From positions 1-44,336 of the forward strand of contig NZ_MVDO01000030.1 of assembly GCF_002006755.1 (NCBI RefSeq): a stretch of 44,336 bases of DNA, in the 5' to 3' direction. This DNA comes from Wohlfahrtiimonas larvae. GTDB lineage: Bacteria; Pseudomonadota; Gammaproteobacteria; Cardiobacteriales; Wohlfahrtiimonadaceae. Within the stretch, counting starts at the first letter, position 1. Every line of letters starts with the position of its first letter. The notes beneath the pieces were generated by a model. It saw nothing but the letters and a program-made list of their open reading frames with translations. It had not been told where the DNA came from and searched no databases. The position numbers and the translations under genes were made by a program. Below are positions 9,416 through 18,108 of this stretch, piece by piece.

Positions 9416-10489
9416 TTATTTTTTTCTTCTAACTCTATCAGCTTCATTTATACAATTTTGATTTTTTGACAGATTTTTAACAGCATTTGGTAAGACATAG
9501 CGTTCCGTTTCTTTCACAAAATATGAGTAAAAAACAGCAGGTGTTAAATTTGTTCCTGTTCGATTAGCACCAAGAACAGGCTTCATCAAATAATCATTTT
9601 TATAATAGTAATAATGCAGTGCTGAAGTTATCGCCAACCTTCCATAAGGCTTAACTGCGAGTTCAATCAGAGGTGAACTTGTTGCACCTCTTTTCTTCTT
9701 ATGAAGAGCAACATCTAATCCCTTCCTTCCAACCTTAACTGCAGTATCAAATAGGTACATTTGAGTATGTAAAGTTGAATGTGATGCAATATCAATTCTA
9801 GCAGTATATGTATAGTCATCAGGCCCACACATATATTTGGGAATTGTATGGTGATCATTAAATCCACTAGCACTTAACAATAAAGCTGGATATAAAGTAT
9901 CATCCATTGGAACCGTTCCCTTATCATCATAATCATTGTTAACAAGCACTTTCAAAAGCATCATCGTAAAAATATCAGATAACCCAGGTTGATCCATTGT
10001 TCCTTCAAAAATCTTTCCAAAGATATAATCGTGTAAATAATCCCTTGCCATATAGTTCAATGTTGACTGAATGCCTTGTGAGATATTGATATCCATCAAT
10101 CCAAAATGACCTGTTGGATCACTCATATTCACAGGATCAGCATGTGCGTACAAATACGGATTCAAGCTAATCGGTGTGGTTTTCATGCCTTCAAAACTAT
10201 CACGGCTAATGAATCGACCAATCTTCGGATCATAATGTCTTGCTCTAAAGTAATAGAAGCCTGTTTCTTCATCCAATACTTCGCCCACATAGCGGTGTTT
10301 GATGTGGCTTTCAGGGTTGGCATTTGATGCTAACGGATTACCAAACGCATCATAATCAAACTTAGTTTTTGTGCCGTTGTTATTCACAACTAAGCGCGTA
10401 GAGCCTTTACCATCTTGATACAAATGCTCTGTGCCAGCATCCGATTGTAAGAGTAGATCACCCACGCCATCTGGTGCATACAGGTACAA
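9416..10489 (-). CDS. RHS C-terminus with HNH-like nuclease toxin tip, 5' truncated
   Basis: The first 130 residues are the end of an RHS core: FDYDAFGNPL, RYVGEVLDEETGFYYFRARHYDP, GRFISRD and the junction motif DPVNMSDPTGHFG. The variable tip follows (about residues 130-357). It has NDHHTIPKYMCG at about 211-222 and SHSTLH at about 236-241, the paired-histidine pattern of HNH/endonuclease-VII-like polymorphic toxins, so DNA or RNA cleavage is likely. There is no upstream core: the frame opens after a stop at about 10520 and has only a TTG as a possible start. It cannot be exported as it stands, so it is an orphan tip cassette or a gene remnant. The SUKH immunity gene follows. Confidence 0.75.
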   Translation of the reverse strand: MYLYAPDGVGDLLLQSDAGTEHLYQDGKGSTRLVVNNNGTKTKFDYDAFGNPLASNANPESHIKHRYVGEVLDEETGFYYFRARHYDPKIGRFISRDSFEGMKTTPISLNPYLYAHADPVNMSDPTGHFGLMDINISQGIQSTLNYMARDYLHDYIFGKIFEGTMDQPGLSDIFTMMLLKVLVNNDYDDKGTVPMDDTLYPALLLSASGFNDHHTIPKYMCGPDDYTYTARIDIASHSTLHTQMYLFDTAVKVGRKGLDVALHKKKRGATSSPLIELAVKPYGRLAITSALHYYYYKNDYLMKPVLGANRTGTNLTPAVFYSYFVKETERYVLPNAVKNLSKNQNCINEADRVRRKK

Positions 10490-10559
10490 TTCCTCTTTCC
10501 AATTACTTCTTAAGCAACTTTATTGCTTTGATTAATATCAAATCTTTATTTTTACCTAT

Positions 10560-10583
10560 CGTTATATTTGACAATATATAACG
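10560..10583 (+). promoter_or_regulatory. ModE operator upstream of the metal-uptake operon
   Basis: Perfect inverted repeat CGTTATAT-N8-ATATAACG. It contains the ModE core TATAT-N7-TATAT (consensus TATAT-N7-TAYAT) and has the same arm spacing as the E. coli modA operator as I recall it. It covers the -35 element of the promoter at 10568-10596, the arrangement expected when molybdate-loaded ModE represses. No modE gene lies in the window. Confidence 0.8.
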
Positions 10584-10596
10584 GTTATCTTAATCT
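10568..10596 (+). promoter_or_regulatory. Sigma-70 promoter of the uptake operon
   Basis: TTGACA (10568-10573), 17-bp spacer, TAATCT (10591-10596). Predicted start near 10603, about 39 bp before the ATG at 10642. The -35 lies inside the ModE box. Confidence 0.75.
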
Positions 10597-10641
10597 GTGG
10601 TTTCCCTTAAATCACTAATTAATTAACTAGTCACTTTGTAT

Positions 10642-11691
10642 ATGGAAAATCGCCGTAGCTTTTTAAAGAAAATGTTAGTGACATCCCTAGTCGCGCATTT
10701 TCCTGTCATCCTCATGGCAGAGACAAATCAATCATTTTTGATAAAAAGCTTCGGCGAGATTCCTTCACCACAAAATATTCACCGAGTATTAAGTGCTGGC
10801 CCTGTTGCGGATGTACTATTATTATCATTAGCGCCAGAAAAATTATTAGGATTGTCGACACATCCTTTATCAGATATTCAAAAACCTTTTTTTAGTCAGC
10901 ATTTACAACAATTATCCCAAACTGGTCGTTTCGCTGGCCGTGGCACAACTGCTTCTTTAGAAAAAGTTATACAAATGAAGCCTGATGTGATTGTTGATAT
11001 TGGTAACATCACTCCCACTTACATCAGTACTGCTGAGCGTGTTCAATCACAAACCAACATTCCCTACCTTTTAATGAATGGCTCATTAGCAGAAACACCG
11101 CAACAATTATCTCATTTGGGTGAATTATTGGGTGTTAAAAATCGTGGGCAATTATTATCAAATTATGCACAAAAAGTATTATCACAAACTCATAATATTG
11201 CTGACAAAGCTACCGAATCATCCCAATTAAAAGTTTATTCTGCGCGCGGTGCCGATGGTTTAGAAACAGGTTTAGCAGGCTCCATTCATACTGAAGTTTT
11301 AGATTGGATAGGTGCAAAAAACGTCGTAGAAGGCGCAGGTGAAAAAATCATTGCTCGCGTTTCTATGGAACAACTAATGCTATGGCAACCTGATGTAATC
11401 ATTGCGATGGATCATCATTTTTATCAAAAAGTCTTCACTGATCCATTATGGCAACGCTTACCTGCTGTAAAAAATAGACGCGTTTATTATGCCCCGAAAT
11501 TACCTTTTGGTTGGTTAGATCAACCACCAAGCATTAATCGCTTATTAGGTGTTTCTTGGCTCGCTCACGTTTTATATCCTGAATTATTATCTTATGATGA
11601 TTATGCCCAAAATATCATTGAATACTATCAATTGTTCTATGGTTATTCATTATCACATGAAGCCTTAACTCAGCTCACTGGAACGATTTAA
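10642..11691 (+). CDS. Tat-exported metal/oxyanion-binding protein of an ABC importer (MolA-like)
   Basis: Periplasmic binding protein of the FecB/BtuF/MolA class (class III, two lobes joined by a helix). The N-terminus NRRSFLKKMLVTSLVAHFPV is a twin-arginine signal, so it is exported folded. The mature protein has ADVLLLSLAPEKLLGLS, LEKVIQMKPDVIVDIG and a C-terminal lobe WQPDVIIAMD. The start is set at ATG 10642 because the Tat motif begins there; the Shine-Dalgarno is weak. It overlaps the permease stop-to-start (TTTAATG). The ModE box upstream argues for molybdate/tungstate, as for H. influenzae MolBCA of the same transporter class; cobalamin, heme or iron chelates are alternatives. Confidence 0.75.
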   Translation: MENRRSFLKKMLVTSLVAHFPVILMAETNQSFLIKSFGEIPSPQNIHRVLSAGPVADVLLLSLAPEKLLGLSTHPLSDIQKPFFSQHLQQLSQTGRFAGRGTTASLEKVIQMKPDVIVDIGNITPTYISTAERVQSQTNIPYLLMNGSLAETPQQLSHLGELLGVKNRGQLLSNYAQKVLSQTHNIADKATESSQLKVYSARGADGLETGLAGSIHTEVLDWIGAKNVVEGAGEKIIARVSMEQLMLWQPDVIIAMDHHFYQKVFTDPLWQRLPAVKNRRVYYAPKLPFGWLDQPPSINRLLGVSWLAHVLYPELLSYDDYAQNIIEYYQLFYGYSLSHEALTQLTGTI

Positions 11692-12677
11692 TGGTTAGGT
11701 TGTTAATTCCACCCATTGCATTATTTGTAATGGTGCTGATCGCATTTTGTGTTGGGCAGATCAATATTCCTTTCAGTGATTTAATCCATGCTTTTAAAGA
11801 ATTATTCAATAGTGAAACATTGAGCGATCAAAGCTTTGTGCTATGGAATATCCGTTTACCCAGAATCCTTACGGCAATTTTATCGGGTGCAGCTTTAGCA
11901 GTTGCGGGCAGTACTTACCAAGGCATGTTCAGAAACCCTCTAGTTTCACCTGATATTTTAGGTGTTTCCGCAGGTGCAGGTTTGGGCGCTGTGCTTGCCA
12001 TTTATCTGAACTATTCTGTGATTGGCGTACAAATTTTTTCCTTCATCTTTGGCTTAGGCACAGTATTTTTAGTTTATATTATTTCTCAATGCGTTCGTCG
12101 ATTAGATCCAATATTAGCACTTGTTTTATCGGGCATTGCTGTTGCAGCTTTACTCGGTGCTAGCATTTCCATGATTAAATTATTATCTGATCCTTACAGC
12201 CAACTTACTGTAATCACATTTTGGATGATGGGATCATTAACAATGGCAACCATGAGCGATTTAGTCATTGTTACACCGTTATTATTTGTGAGCATTATTC
12301 CACTCATTTTATTACGTTGGCGCATGAATTTACTCAGCCTCAATGATGAAGAAGCTCTCACGCTTGGCGTGAATATTAAACATTTACGTATTATTTTTAT
12401 TTTATCTGCCACATTGATGACATCGGCAACCGTTTCCATCACTGGCATCATTGGTTGGATCGGCTTAGTGATTCCTCATATTGCACGTTTATGGGTTGGG
12501 CCAGATTTTAGAAAAATGTTGCCAACTGCCCTATTTTTAGGTGCAACTTTCTTATTGCTGACAGACACAATCGCCCGTACAGCATTCCCAATAGAAATTC
12601 CGCTCGGTGTATTAACTGCATTCATTGGCGCGCCTTTCTTCATTGGTTTATTGATCAATGGCGGAGCAAAATCATGA
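11691..12677 (+). CDS. FecCD/BtuC-type ABC permease (MolB-like)
   Basis: Inner-membrane permease of the FecCD family with about ten hydrophobic segments in 328 aa, the usual length. Family landmarks are visible: IRLPRILTAILSGAALAVAGSTYQGMFRNPLVSPDILGVSAGAGLGA near residues 50-100, and GIIGWIGLVIPHIAR near 250, the loop that couples to the ATPase, followed by LLTDTIARTAFPIEIPLGVLTAFIGAPFFI. Start and stop overlap both neighbours (TAATG before it, ATGA after it), so the three transporter genes are translationally coupled. Cargo is inferred from the ModE operator, not from the permease itself. Confidence 0.9.
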   Translation: MVRLLIPPIALFVMVLIAFCVGQINIPFSDLIHAFKELFNSETLSDQSFVLWNIRLPRILTAILSGAALAVAGSTYQGMFRNPLVSPDILGVSAGAGLGAVLAIYLNYSVIGVQIFSFIFGLGTVFLVYIISQCVRRLDPILALVLSGIAVAALLGASISMIKLLSDPYSQLTVITFWMMGSLTMATMSDLVIVTPLLFVSIIPLILLRWRMNLLSLNDEEALTLGVNIKHLRIIFILSATLMTSATVSITGIIGWIGLVIPHIARLWVGPDFRKMLPTALFLGATFLLLTDTIARTAFPIEIPLGVLTAFIGAPFFIGLLINGGAKS

Positions 12678-13429
12678 GCTTAATTCAATTACAGGATTTA
12701 ACGATTGGTTATCGTGGGCAGATCATCGCGGAAAAACTGAATCTTTCCTTTCAACCTCAAGAAGTGACTTGCTTATTGGGTGCCAATGGTTGTGGCAAAA
12801 CAACGTTATTGAAAACCATTTTAGGTATATTGCCGAAAATCGCAGGCGAAATATTAATTAATCAAAAGCCTCAACAGAAATGGCAGCGTAATGAGTTATC
12901 AAAATATTTAGGTTATGTGCCACAGGCACACAACCACGTATTTCCCTTCACTGTAGAAGCTGTTGTACTTATGGGTAGAACCGCACATTTAAATTGGTAT
13001 TCATCCCCAAAAACAGAAGATAAAGCCATTGCCTATGAATGCATTCAACAATTAGGTATTGAGCATTTAACATATAAACCTTATACCCAATTAAGCGGTG
13101 GGCAACAGCAATTGGTATTGATAGCACGAGCTCTAGCACAGAATCCATCTTTTCTAATCATGGATGAACCAACAGCCAGCTTAGATTTTGGCAACCAAAT
13201 GCGCGTGCTAGAACAAATTGAAAAACTCAAAGCCCAAGGATTATCCATATTGATGACAACGCACCAACCTGAGCATGCGATGCAAATTGCAGATCGTATT
13301 ATCTTATTAGACCACGGCAACATCATTGCAGATGGCTCAGCCAAAGCATGTTTAACATTAAAAAACTTAGCGCAGATTTATGCGCTCGATGAATCTATCA
13401 TCGCCAAAAACTTACCCTTCATTGTTTAA
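12674..13429 (+). CDS. ABC transporter ATPase (MolC/FepC-like)
   Basis: Cytoplasmic ATPase of the FepC/BtuD class, 251 aa. Walker A is GANGCGKTT (about residues 37-45), the Q-loop region GYVPQAHNHVFPF is near 82, the ABC signature is LSGGQQQLVLIARAL (about 140), Walker B is FLIMDEPTASLD (about 160) and the switch histidine is in TTHQPEHA. All catalytic parts are present. It overlaps the permease by an ATGA junction and is followed after 18 bp by the methyltransferase, so all belong to one transcript. Confidence 0.92.
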   Translation: MSLIQLQDLTIGYRGQIIAEKLNLSFQPQEVTCLLGANGCGKTTLLKTILGILPKIAGEILINQKPQQKWQRNELSKYLGYVPQAHNHVFPFTVEAVVLMGRTAHLNWYSSPKTEDKAIAYECIQQLGIEHLTYKPYTQLSGGQQQLVLIARALAQNPSFLIMDEPTASLDFGNQMRVLEQIEKLKAQGLSILMTTHQPEHAMQIADRIILLDHGNIIADGSAKACLTLKNLAQIYALDESIIAKNLPFIV

Positions 13430-13447
13430 CCTTAGAGGAATGACATT

Positions 13448-14266
13448 ATGTCTAATTCTAAAACCATTTTTGATGTCGATTTTGCAGAACTTTATCGCAA
13501 CCATGTCGCTCAAGCAATTCGTCAACCCAAAACATCAGATGATTGGGATAAAAAAGCTCACAATATGAAATCTGGCGGTGGTTGTGCGGGTGCATCTTAC
13601 ATTCAAGATTTTACATCTCGCATGGACTTAACGAATGCAAGTACATTATTAGATGTTGGCTGTGGCGGTGGCACAATTGGCTTAGCTTTAGCATCAGGCT
13701 TAGAAAAAGTTTACGAATTAGATTACAGCCCCAAAATGCTAGAAGTTGTGAAAGAACGCGCGGCAGAACAAAATATTGATAACTATGAATGCATTTTGAA
13801 ATCATGGGATGACAATTGGGATGATGTGCCTGAATGCGATATTTGTGTATCTTCTCGCTCTTCCATGGTCAATGACATTGAATCAGCTTTAGCAAAACTT
13901 AATAGCAAAGCCAAAAAAGCAGTCTATATGACAATGACGGTGGATAAAGATTTCATCAGCCGAGATATTTTGCGCGCTATTGGCCGTGATGATATCGGCT
14001 TCCCTACTTATATTTACGCTATGAACCTGCTTTATCAGCAAGGTTATCGTGTTTCTGTGGATTTTTTAGAAACACAAAATTGCTCAAGCAAAGTGCTCAC
14101 ATTGGATGAGCCAAGCTTTATCGAAGCTGTTCAATGGTCAATCGGTACATTGAATGAAGAAGAAATTGATCGTTTGAAGCATCACTATCAAAAACATCAA
14201 TCCAAACTTTATTCAGCACAACCTATGCAACGTGCATGGGCTTTTATTCATTGGAAAACTCACTAA
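13448..14266 (+). CDS. SAM-dependent methyltransferase of the uptake operon
   Basis: Class I methyltransferase, 272 aa. Motif I is LLDVGCGGGTIGLAL (about residues 67-81), followed by LDYSPKMLE as the acidic ribose-binding strand. The N-terminal region has KKAHNMKSGGGCAGASYIQDF, a Gly/Cys-rich segment that could face the substrate. An AGAGGA ribosome site precedes the ATG, 18 bp after the ATPase stop, and the TonB receptor starts 16 bp later, so the gene sits between importer and receptor genes. The substrate is unknown. A role in modifying an imported chelator or a small-molecule metal ligand is a guess from context. There is no signal peptide, so it acts in the cytoplasm. Confidence 0.8.
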   Translation: MSNSKTIFDVDFAELYRNHVAQAIRQPKTSDDWDKKAHNMKSGGGCAGASYIQDFTSRMDLTNASTLLDVGCGGGTIGLALASGLEKVYELDYSPKMLEVVKERAAEQNIDNYECILKSWDDNWDDVPECDICVSSRSSMVNDIESALAKLNSKAKKAVYMTMTVDKDFISRDILRAIGRDDIGFPTYIYAMNLLYQQGYRVSVDFLETQNCSSKVLTLDEPSFIEAVQWSIGTLNEEEIDRLKHHYQKHQSKLYSAQPMQRAWAFIHWKTH

Positions 14267-14282
14267 GTTAAAAAACATTATA

Positions 14283-16447
14283 ATGATCAAAAACTCCTCC
14301 TCATTTAAAATCAGCAAAATTTCAGCAGCATTATTACTCTGCTTCTCTGTTGCTTATGCTGATCAAACAACACAGCCAACTGACGAAATTGAAAGTACCG
14401 AGCAAACTACAAAAAGTAATGTATTCACATTGGGAACAGTTGTGGTTTCTGCATCTGTACCACAATCATCGGAGCTATTTGAATCGTACATTGGCAAAGA
14501 AACCATTGATTTATTAGAAGCTAAAGATGTAGGCGAAGCTTTACAATATACACCGGGTGTTTTTTATGATTCACCAATAGCTTCTGGCAATTCAGGGCGC
14601 TTTGAATCAGGCGTAACAGTCCGTGGTTATGGCTTACGTTATGTGCCGATATATGTAGATGGCATTCCTGTTTATATTCCTTATGATGGCTATTCGGATA
14701 TGGGCCGTTTTTCAACTGCAGATATTTCATCGATTCAAGTGGCTAAAGGTTACAGCTCTGTCATGTATGGTCATAATACAATGGGTGGCGCGATCAATAT
14801 CGTCACCATGAAACCACGATCTAAATTTGATTTTTCTGGCGTCATTGGTACTGGCACTGGAGATGTAAAAGAAACAAGCATCAATATCGGTACCTTACAA
14901 GAAAATTGGTATTTACAAGCAGGTTTTTCTGATCGAACACGTAAATATACGCGCCTAGCGGATAACTATGTAGGTAAAGATGCTGAAGGCCAATTTGTTA
15001 ATTCAGATAAATATCTCTATAACACTAAAGATCGCCGTGCCAACATTAAACTAGGTTGGACACCGAATGCTACAGATGAATATGTTTTGAGTTATTCTAA
15101 ACAAAAAGCCAAAAAATATCCGGGGCATATAGGACACAAAGGTTTTATCCCAACCACTTGGAAATGGCCGAAATGGGATCGTGAAACGATTTCGTTTGTT
15201 TCGACCACATGGTTAATGGATAATAAAATTTATATCAAACCTCGCCTTTATTATGATACTTATAAAAATACATTAACAGGTTGGCGCGGTGACCCTAAAG
15301 GTAGCCATTATGACGATAAAGCATTTGGTGCGTCTGTGGAAATTGGTACAACAGCAATCAATAATCATTTAGTCAAAATGATGCTAAGTTATAAAGATGA
15401 AACCCATGAATCATTCGATACTTTCCCGAATTCATCATTACACATGCCAGATTCTGATTCTAAAGCAACGCAAAAGTTCTATTCAATTGCCTTAGAAGAT
15501 ACAATTACATTCACAGAACAATGGGAAGCACAATTGGGCGTTGTGTATACAAAACGTAAAGCGACAGCGAGCGATATTGGTATTAATACTCAACATTTAT
15601 TGAATACTTACCCTTCTGCTAATTCGATGTTAGCACCATCTTATGATTCGACAGATTTTCAAGCAGCTCTATTCTATAAACCAACAGATTTAGATACTTT
15701 CCGCTTTACTGTCGGTAAAAAAACTCGTTTCCCAAGTTTCAAAGAATCCTACTCTAATTATGCTGGCGGTTCGGAAAGAAAATGCCCTAAGGGACAAACT
15801 GGCTGTAAACCTGGTGAATTTGTACCAAGCATCACCTTACAAAATCCTGGTCTGAAACCTGAAAGTGCACTCAATATTGAATTGGGCTATAACGGTACAC
15901 CTATTGATGGTTTAACAATGGATACTGCATTATTCTATAGCCAATCCAAAGATGCGATTGATCGCAGTGACTTTGATTATAATACTTTCCCCGGTTATGC
16001 ATTCGTCAATCCATTAACTTACCTGGAAAAGTTGAACGCAAAGGTATTGAGTTAGGCTTGGATTATGAGTTAAACCCATATCTACAATTAGGTGCTGGTT
16101 ATACTTATTTGGATGTTAAAAATAAAGATCATAAAGAGATCAAAATTAAAGATACACCAAAACATTTTGGCTATCTTTATGCATCCATCAAACCAATGGA
16201 CTGGATTGCAATCACACCATCTATGACAGGCCGAAGCAGCAGTTATGCCAATATGGAAGGCTCAGAAAAAAATAGAGCTTATCAAGTTTATAATTTAAAA
16301 GTCAGCATTACACCACCACAATGGCAAGGCGTTACATTTAATGCAGGTATTGAAAATATTTTCAACAAAAATTATGCATCATTCAATAATGACTATTCAT
16401 CACCAGGCCGATCCTTCTATGCCAACATGCGCATTGATTTTTATTAA
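14283..16447 (+). pseudogene. TonB-dependent outer-membrane receptor, frameshifted
   Basis: Outer-membrane receptor that would bring a metal complex into the periplasm for the ABC importer. A signal peptide ending AYA precedes DQTTQP. A TonB-box-like TLGTVVVSA is followed by the plug (EALQYTPGVFYDSP, VTVRGYG, VDGIPVYIPYDG, SVMYGHNTMGGAINIVTMKP) and the beta barrel, ending NMRIDFY with the usual terminal aromatic. The barrel is split: frame one stops at 16055, and the rest continues at minus one from about 16019 (LPGKVERKGIELG). Adding one T at ACTT (16018-16020) restores one frame of about 720 residues. The damage is near the last quarter, so the protein would lack its final strands. Sequencing error is possible. 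The start is ATG 14283 because the signal peptide begins there. Confidence 0.8.
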
Positions 16448-16466
16448 TTAAAAGATTCTTAAATGC

Positions 16467-16491
16467 AAAAAGCTAGTATCACTAGCTTTTT
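16467..16491. terminator. Bidirectional terminator between the TonB receptor and dcuC
   Basis: Perfect ten-pair stem AAAAAGCTAG/CTAGCTTTTT with a five-base loop. A and T tracts on both sides let it serve both convergent genes. Confidence 0.9.
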
Positions 16492-16518
16492 GTTGATTTT
16501 AGACGATAAAAACATAAT

Positions 16519-17940
16519 TTATAATGGTGCTACTGGTACTAAAATTTTAGTTGCAATGATGACAGCTAACATCCCTACAATCATTGGCACAGTTGTTCTT
16601 TTCACAATTTCAAAGGGCGATATATTTGCCATCCCTGCGGTTGCCACCACAACACCTGAAACGGGTGACATTGTTCGTCCTATATTGGATGCTTGTAACA
16701 TCGGAATCACTAAGAATGCTGAATTAATACCCATTTCTGATGCAACTTTAGGGATGAATTCCACAAATGCATAAAATGGTGCATTACCTGAACCTGTAGC
16801 AATAGCTGCTAACATTGTGACTAAAACTAAAACAATCATCATAATCAAAGCGCCACCACCTGCGGATTCTGCCAATTCAATCAATCCTGATGTAAAGCCC
16901 ACCACTTTTAAGCCTTCTGCAAATACGCCTGCAGCAACTAATAGCATCACAACTGAAACAAATGCATCTCCCATACTTTTATAAGCACAATTCAAGCCTT
17001 CAAATACTTTCTGTGCATCCCATGAACGAATAAACTCAATCGTTGCCGTTACAAACAGGCAGATGATCAAAATGGTGATGATATTTAAGTTTGGAATAAG
17101 TGTATCGCTAAATGGTAATATCCATTTACCTGAAAAAATCAATACACCTACGATCGGCATAAATGGCAAAATTGCATAAGCAGATGGTGCATTCGTTTTA
17201 ATTTCATTCACATCCAACCGCTCACAAACACTATTTTCTTTACGATCCAAATAACGTTGCCAAAAGAAATGTGTGATGGCAATCGCAATGATGGCAATGA
17301 TGGAAACAGGTAAAGTTTTATAAAAGGCAAAGTTAATTAGTAAATCACCGCCCATGCCAGATTTCTCAGCTGCTAAAATTACATCACCTGAGGTTGGCGA
17401 TAAAATCAATGCTGCAGGTGAAGCACAAATTGCTGTTGCAGCACCTCGGCTAATCCCAACATTCACCATCAATGGAAATAACGTCCCCATCAGCAATACA
17501 CCTAATCCAGTTGCCGAAGATACTGCAAATGACATCAAGCATGCAATAAAATAACCAGCGATCATTAAAATATAAGGCGATTTAATGTGCGTTAATGGTT
17601 TAGAAACAATCTTAACCACAACATCATTCGCACCAATATGATTCATGTAAGATGCAAACCCACATAAAATCATAATCATCATGCCAAGATCGGCCGCACG
17701 GCTAGATAATAAATTTTTAGTAAATTCAAAAATATCTAAAATTTTTATACCAGTTGATTGTCCTGGCAGAATATCTCGCCCCAAAAATAGGCTAATGATC
17801 AATAACACAAAGCCACCCAACATCAAAACACCTGTTGCTGAATAGCCTTTAATAATATATCGTCCAACCATTACAGCCACTGCTGTACCGATCAACAGAT
17901 CTACTATATACATCGGAATACCTAACATTTCTATCTCCAT
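16519..17940 (-). CDS. dcuC: Anaerobic C4-dicarboxylate transporter DcuC
   Basis: Inner-membrane carrier of the DcuC family, which exports succinate and exchanges C4-dicarboxylates during anaerobic growth. The 473 aa contain about 12 hydrophobic segments. Typical stretches are GMMIMILCGFASYMNHIGAND (about residue 85), SSATGLGVLLMGTLFPLM, ASPAALILSPTSGDVILAAE (about 170) and near the C-terminus MLQASNIGRTMSPVSGVVVATAG. The length is close to the E. coli protein (461). Upstream, TTGAT-N4-GTTAA at 18012-18025 resembles a weak FNR site, but no convincing -10 lies at the right distance. It is convergent with the TonB receptor across the terminator at 16467-16491. Confidence 0.9.
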   Translation of the reverse strand: MEIEMLGIPMYIVDLLIGTAVAVMVGRYIIKGYSATGVLMLGGFVLLIISLFLGRDILPGQSTGIKILDIFEFTKNLLSSRAADLGMMIMILCGFASYMNHIGANDVVVKIVSKPLTHIKSPYILMIAGYFIACLMSFAVSSATGLGVLLMGTLFPLMVNVGISRGAATAICASPAALILSPTSGDVILAAEKSGMGGDLLINFAFYKTLPVSIIAIIAIAITHFFWQRYLDRKENSVCERLDVNEIKTNAPSAYAILPFMPIVGVLIFSGKWILPFSDTLIPNLNIITILIICLFVTATIEFIRSWDAQKVFEGLNCAYKSMGDAFVSVVMLLVAAGVFAEGLKVVGFTSGLIELAESAGGGALIMMIVLVLVTMLAAIATGSGNAPFYAFVEFIPKVASEMGINSAFLVIPMLQASNIGRTMSPVSGVVVATAGMANISPFEIVKRTTVPMIVGMLAVIIATKILVPVAPL

Positions 17941-18108
17941 TGAATTTTTGGTTCTAATGGTAGGTAGAATACTGCGTTTTCAATATCCTCTAAGTGCTAT
18001 AATTACATTTCTTAACACATATCAATTTATGATTTATTTATGTTTGAATCAATAAAACATTATTAGCACTATTATCTTTAATATTATATTCACTCAAAAT
18101 ATCCCAAA

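Noticed and set aside
18012-18025. FNR site upstream of dcuC (TTGAT-N4-GTTAA)
   Set aside because: The second half is poor, and no -10 lies at the distance needed for a class II site, so I do not list it as a feature.
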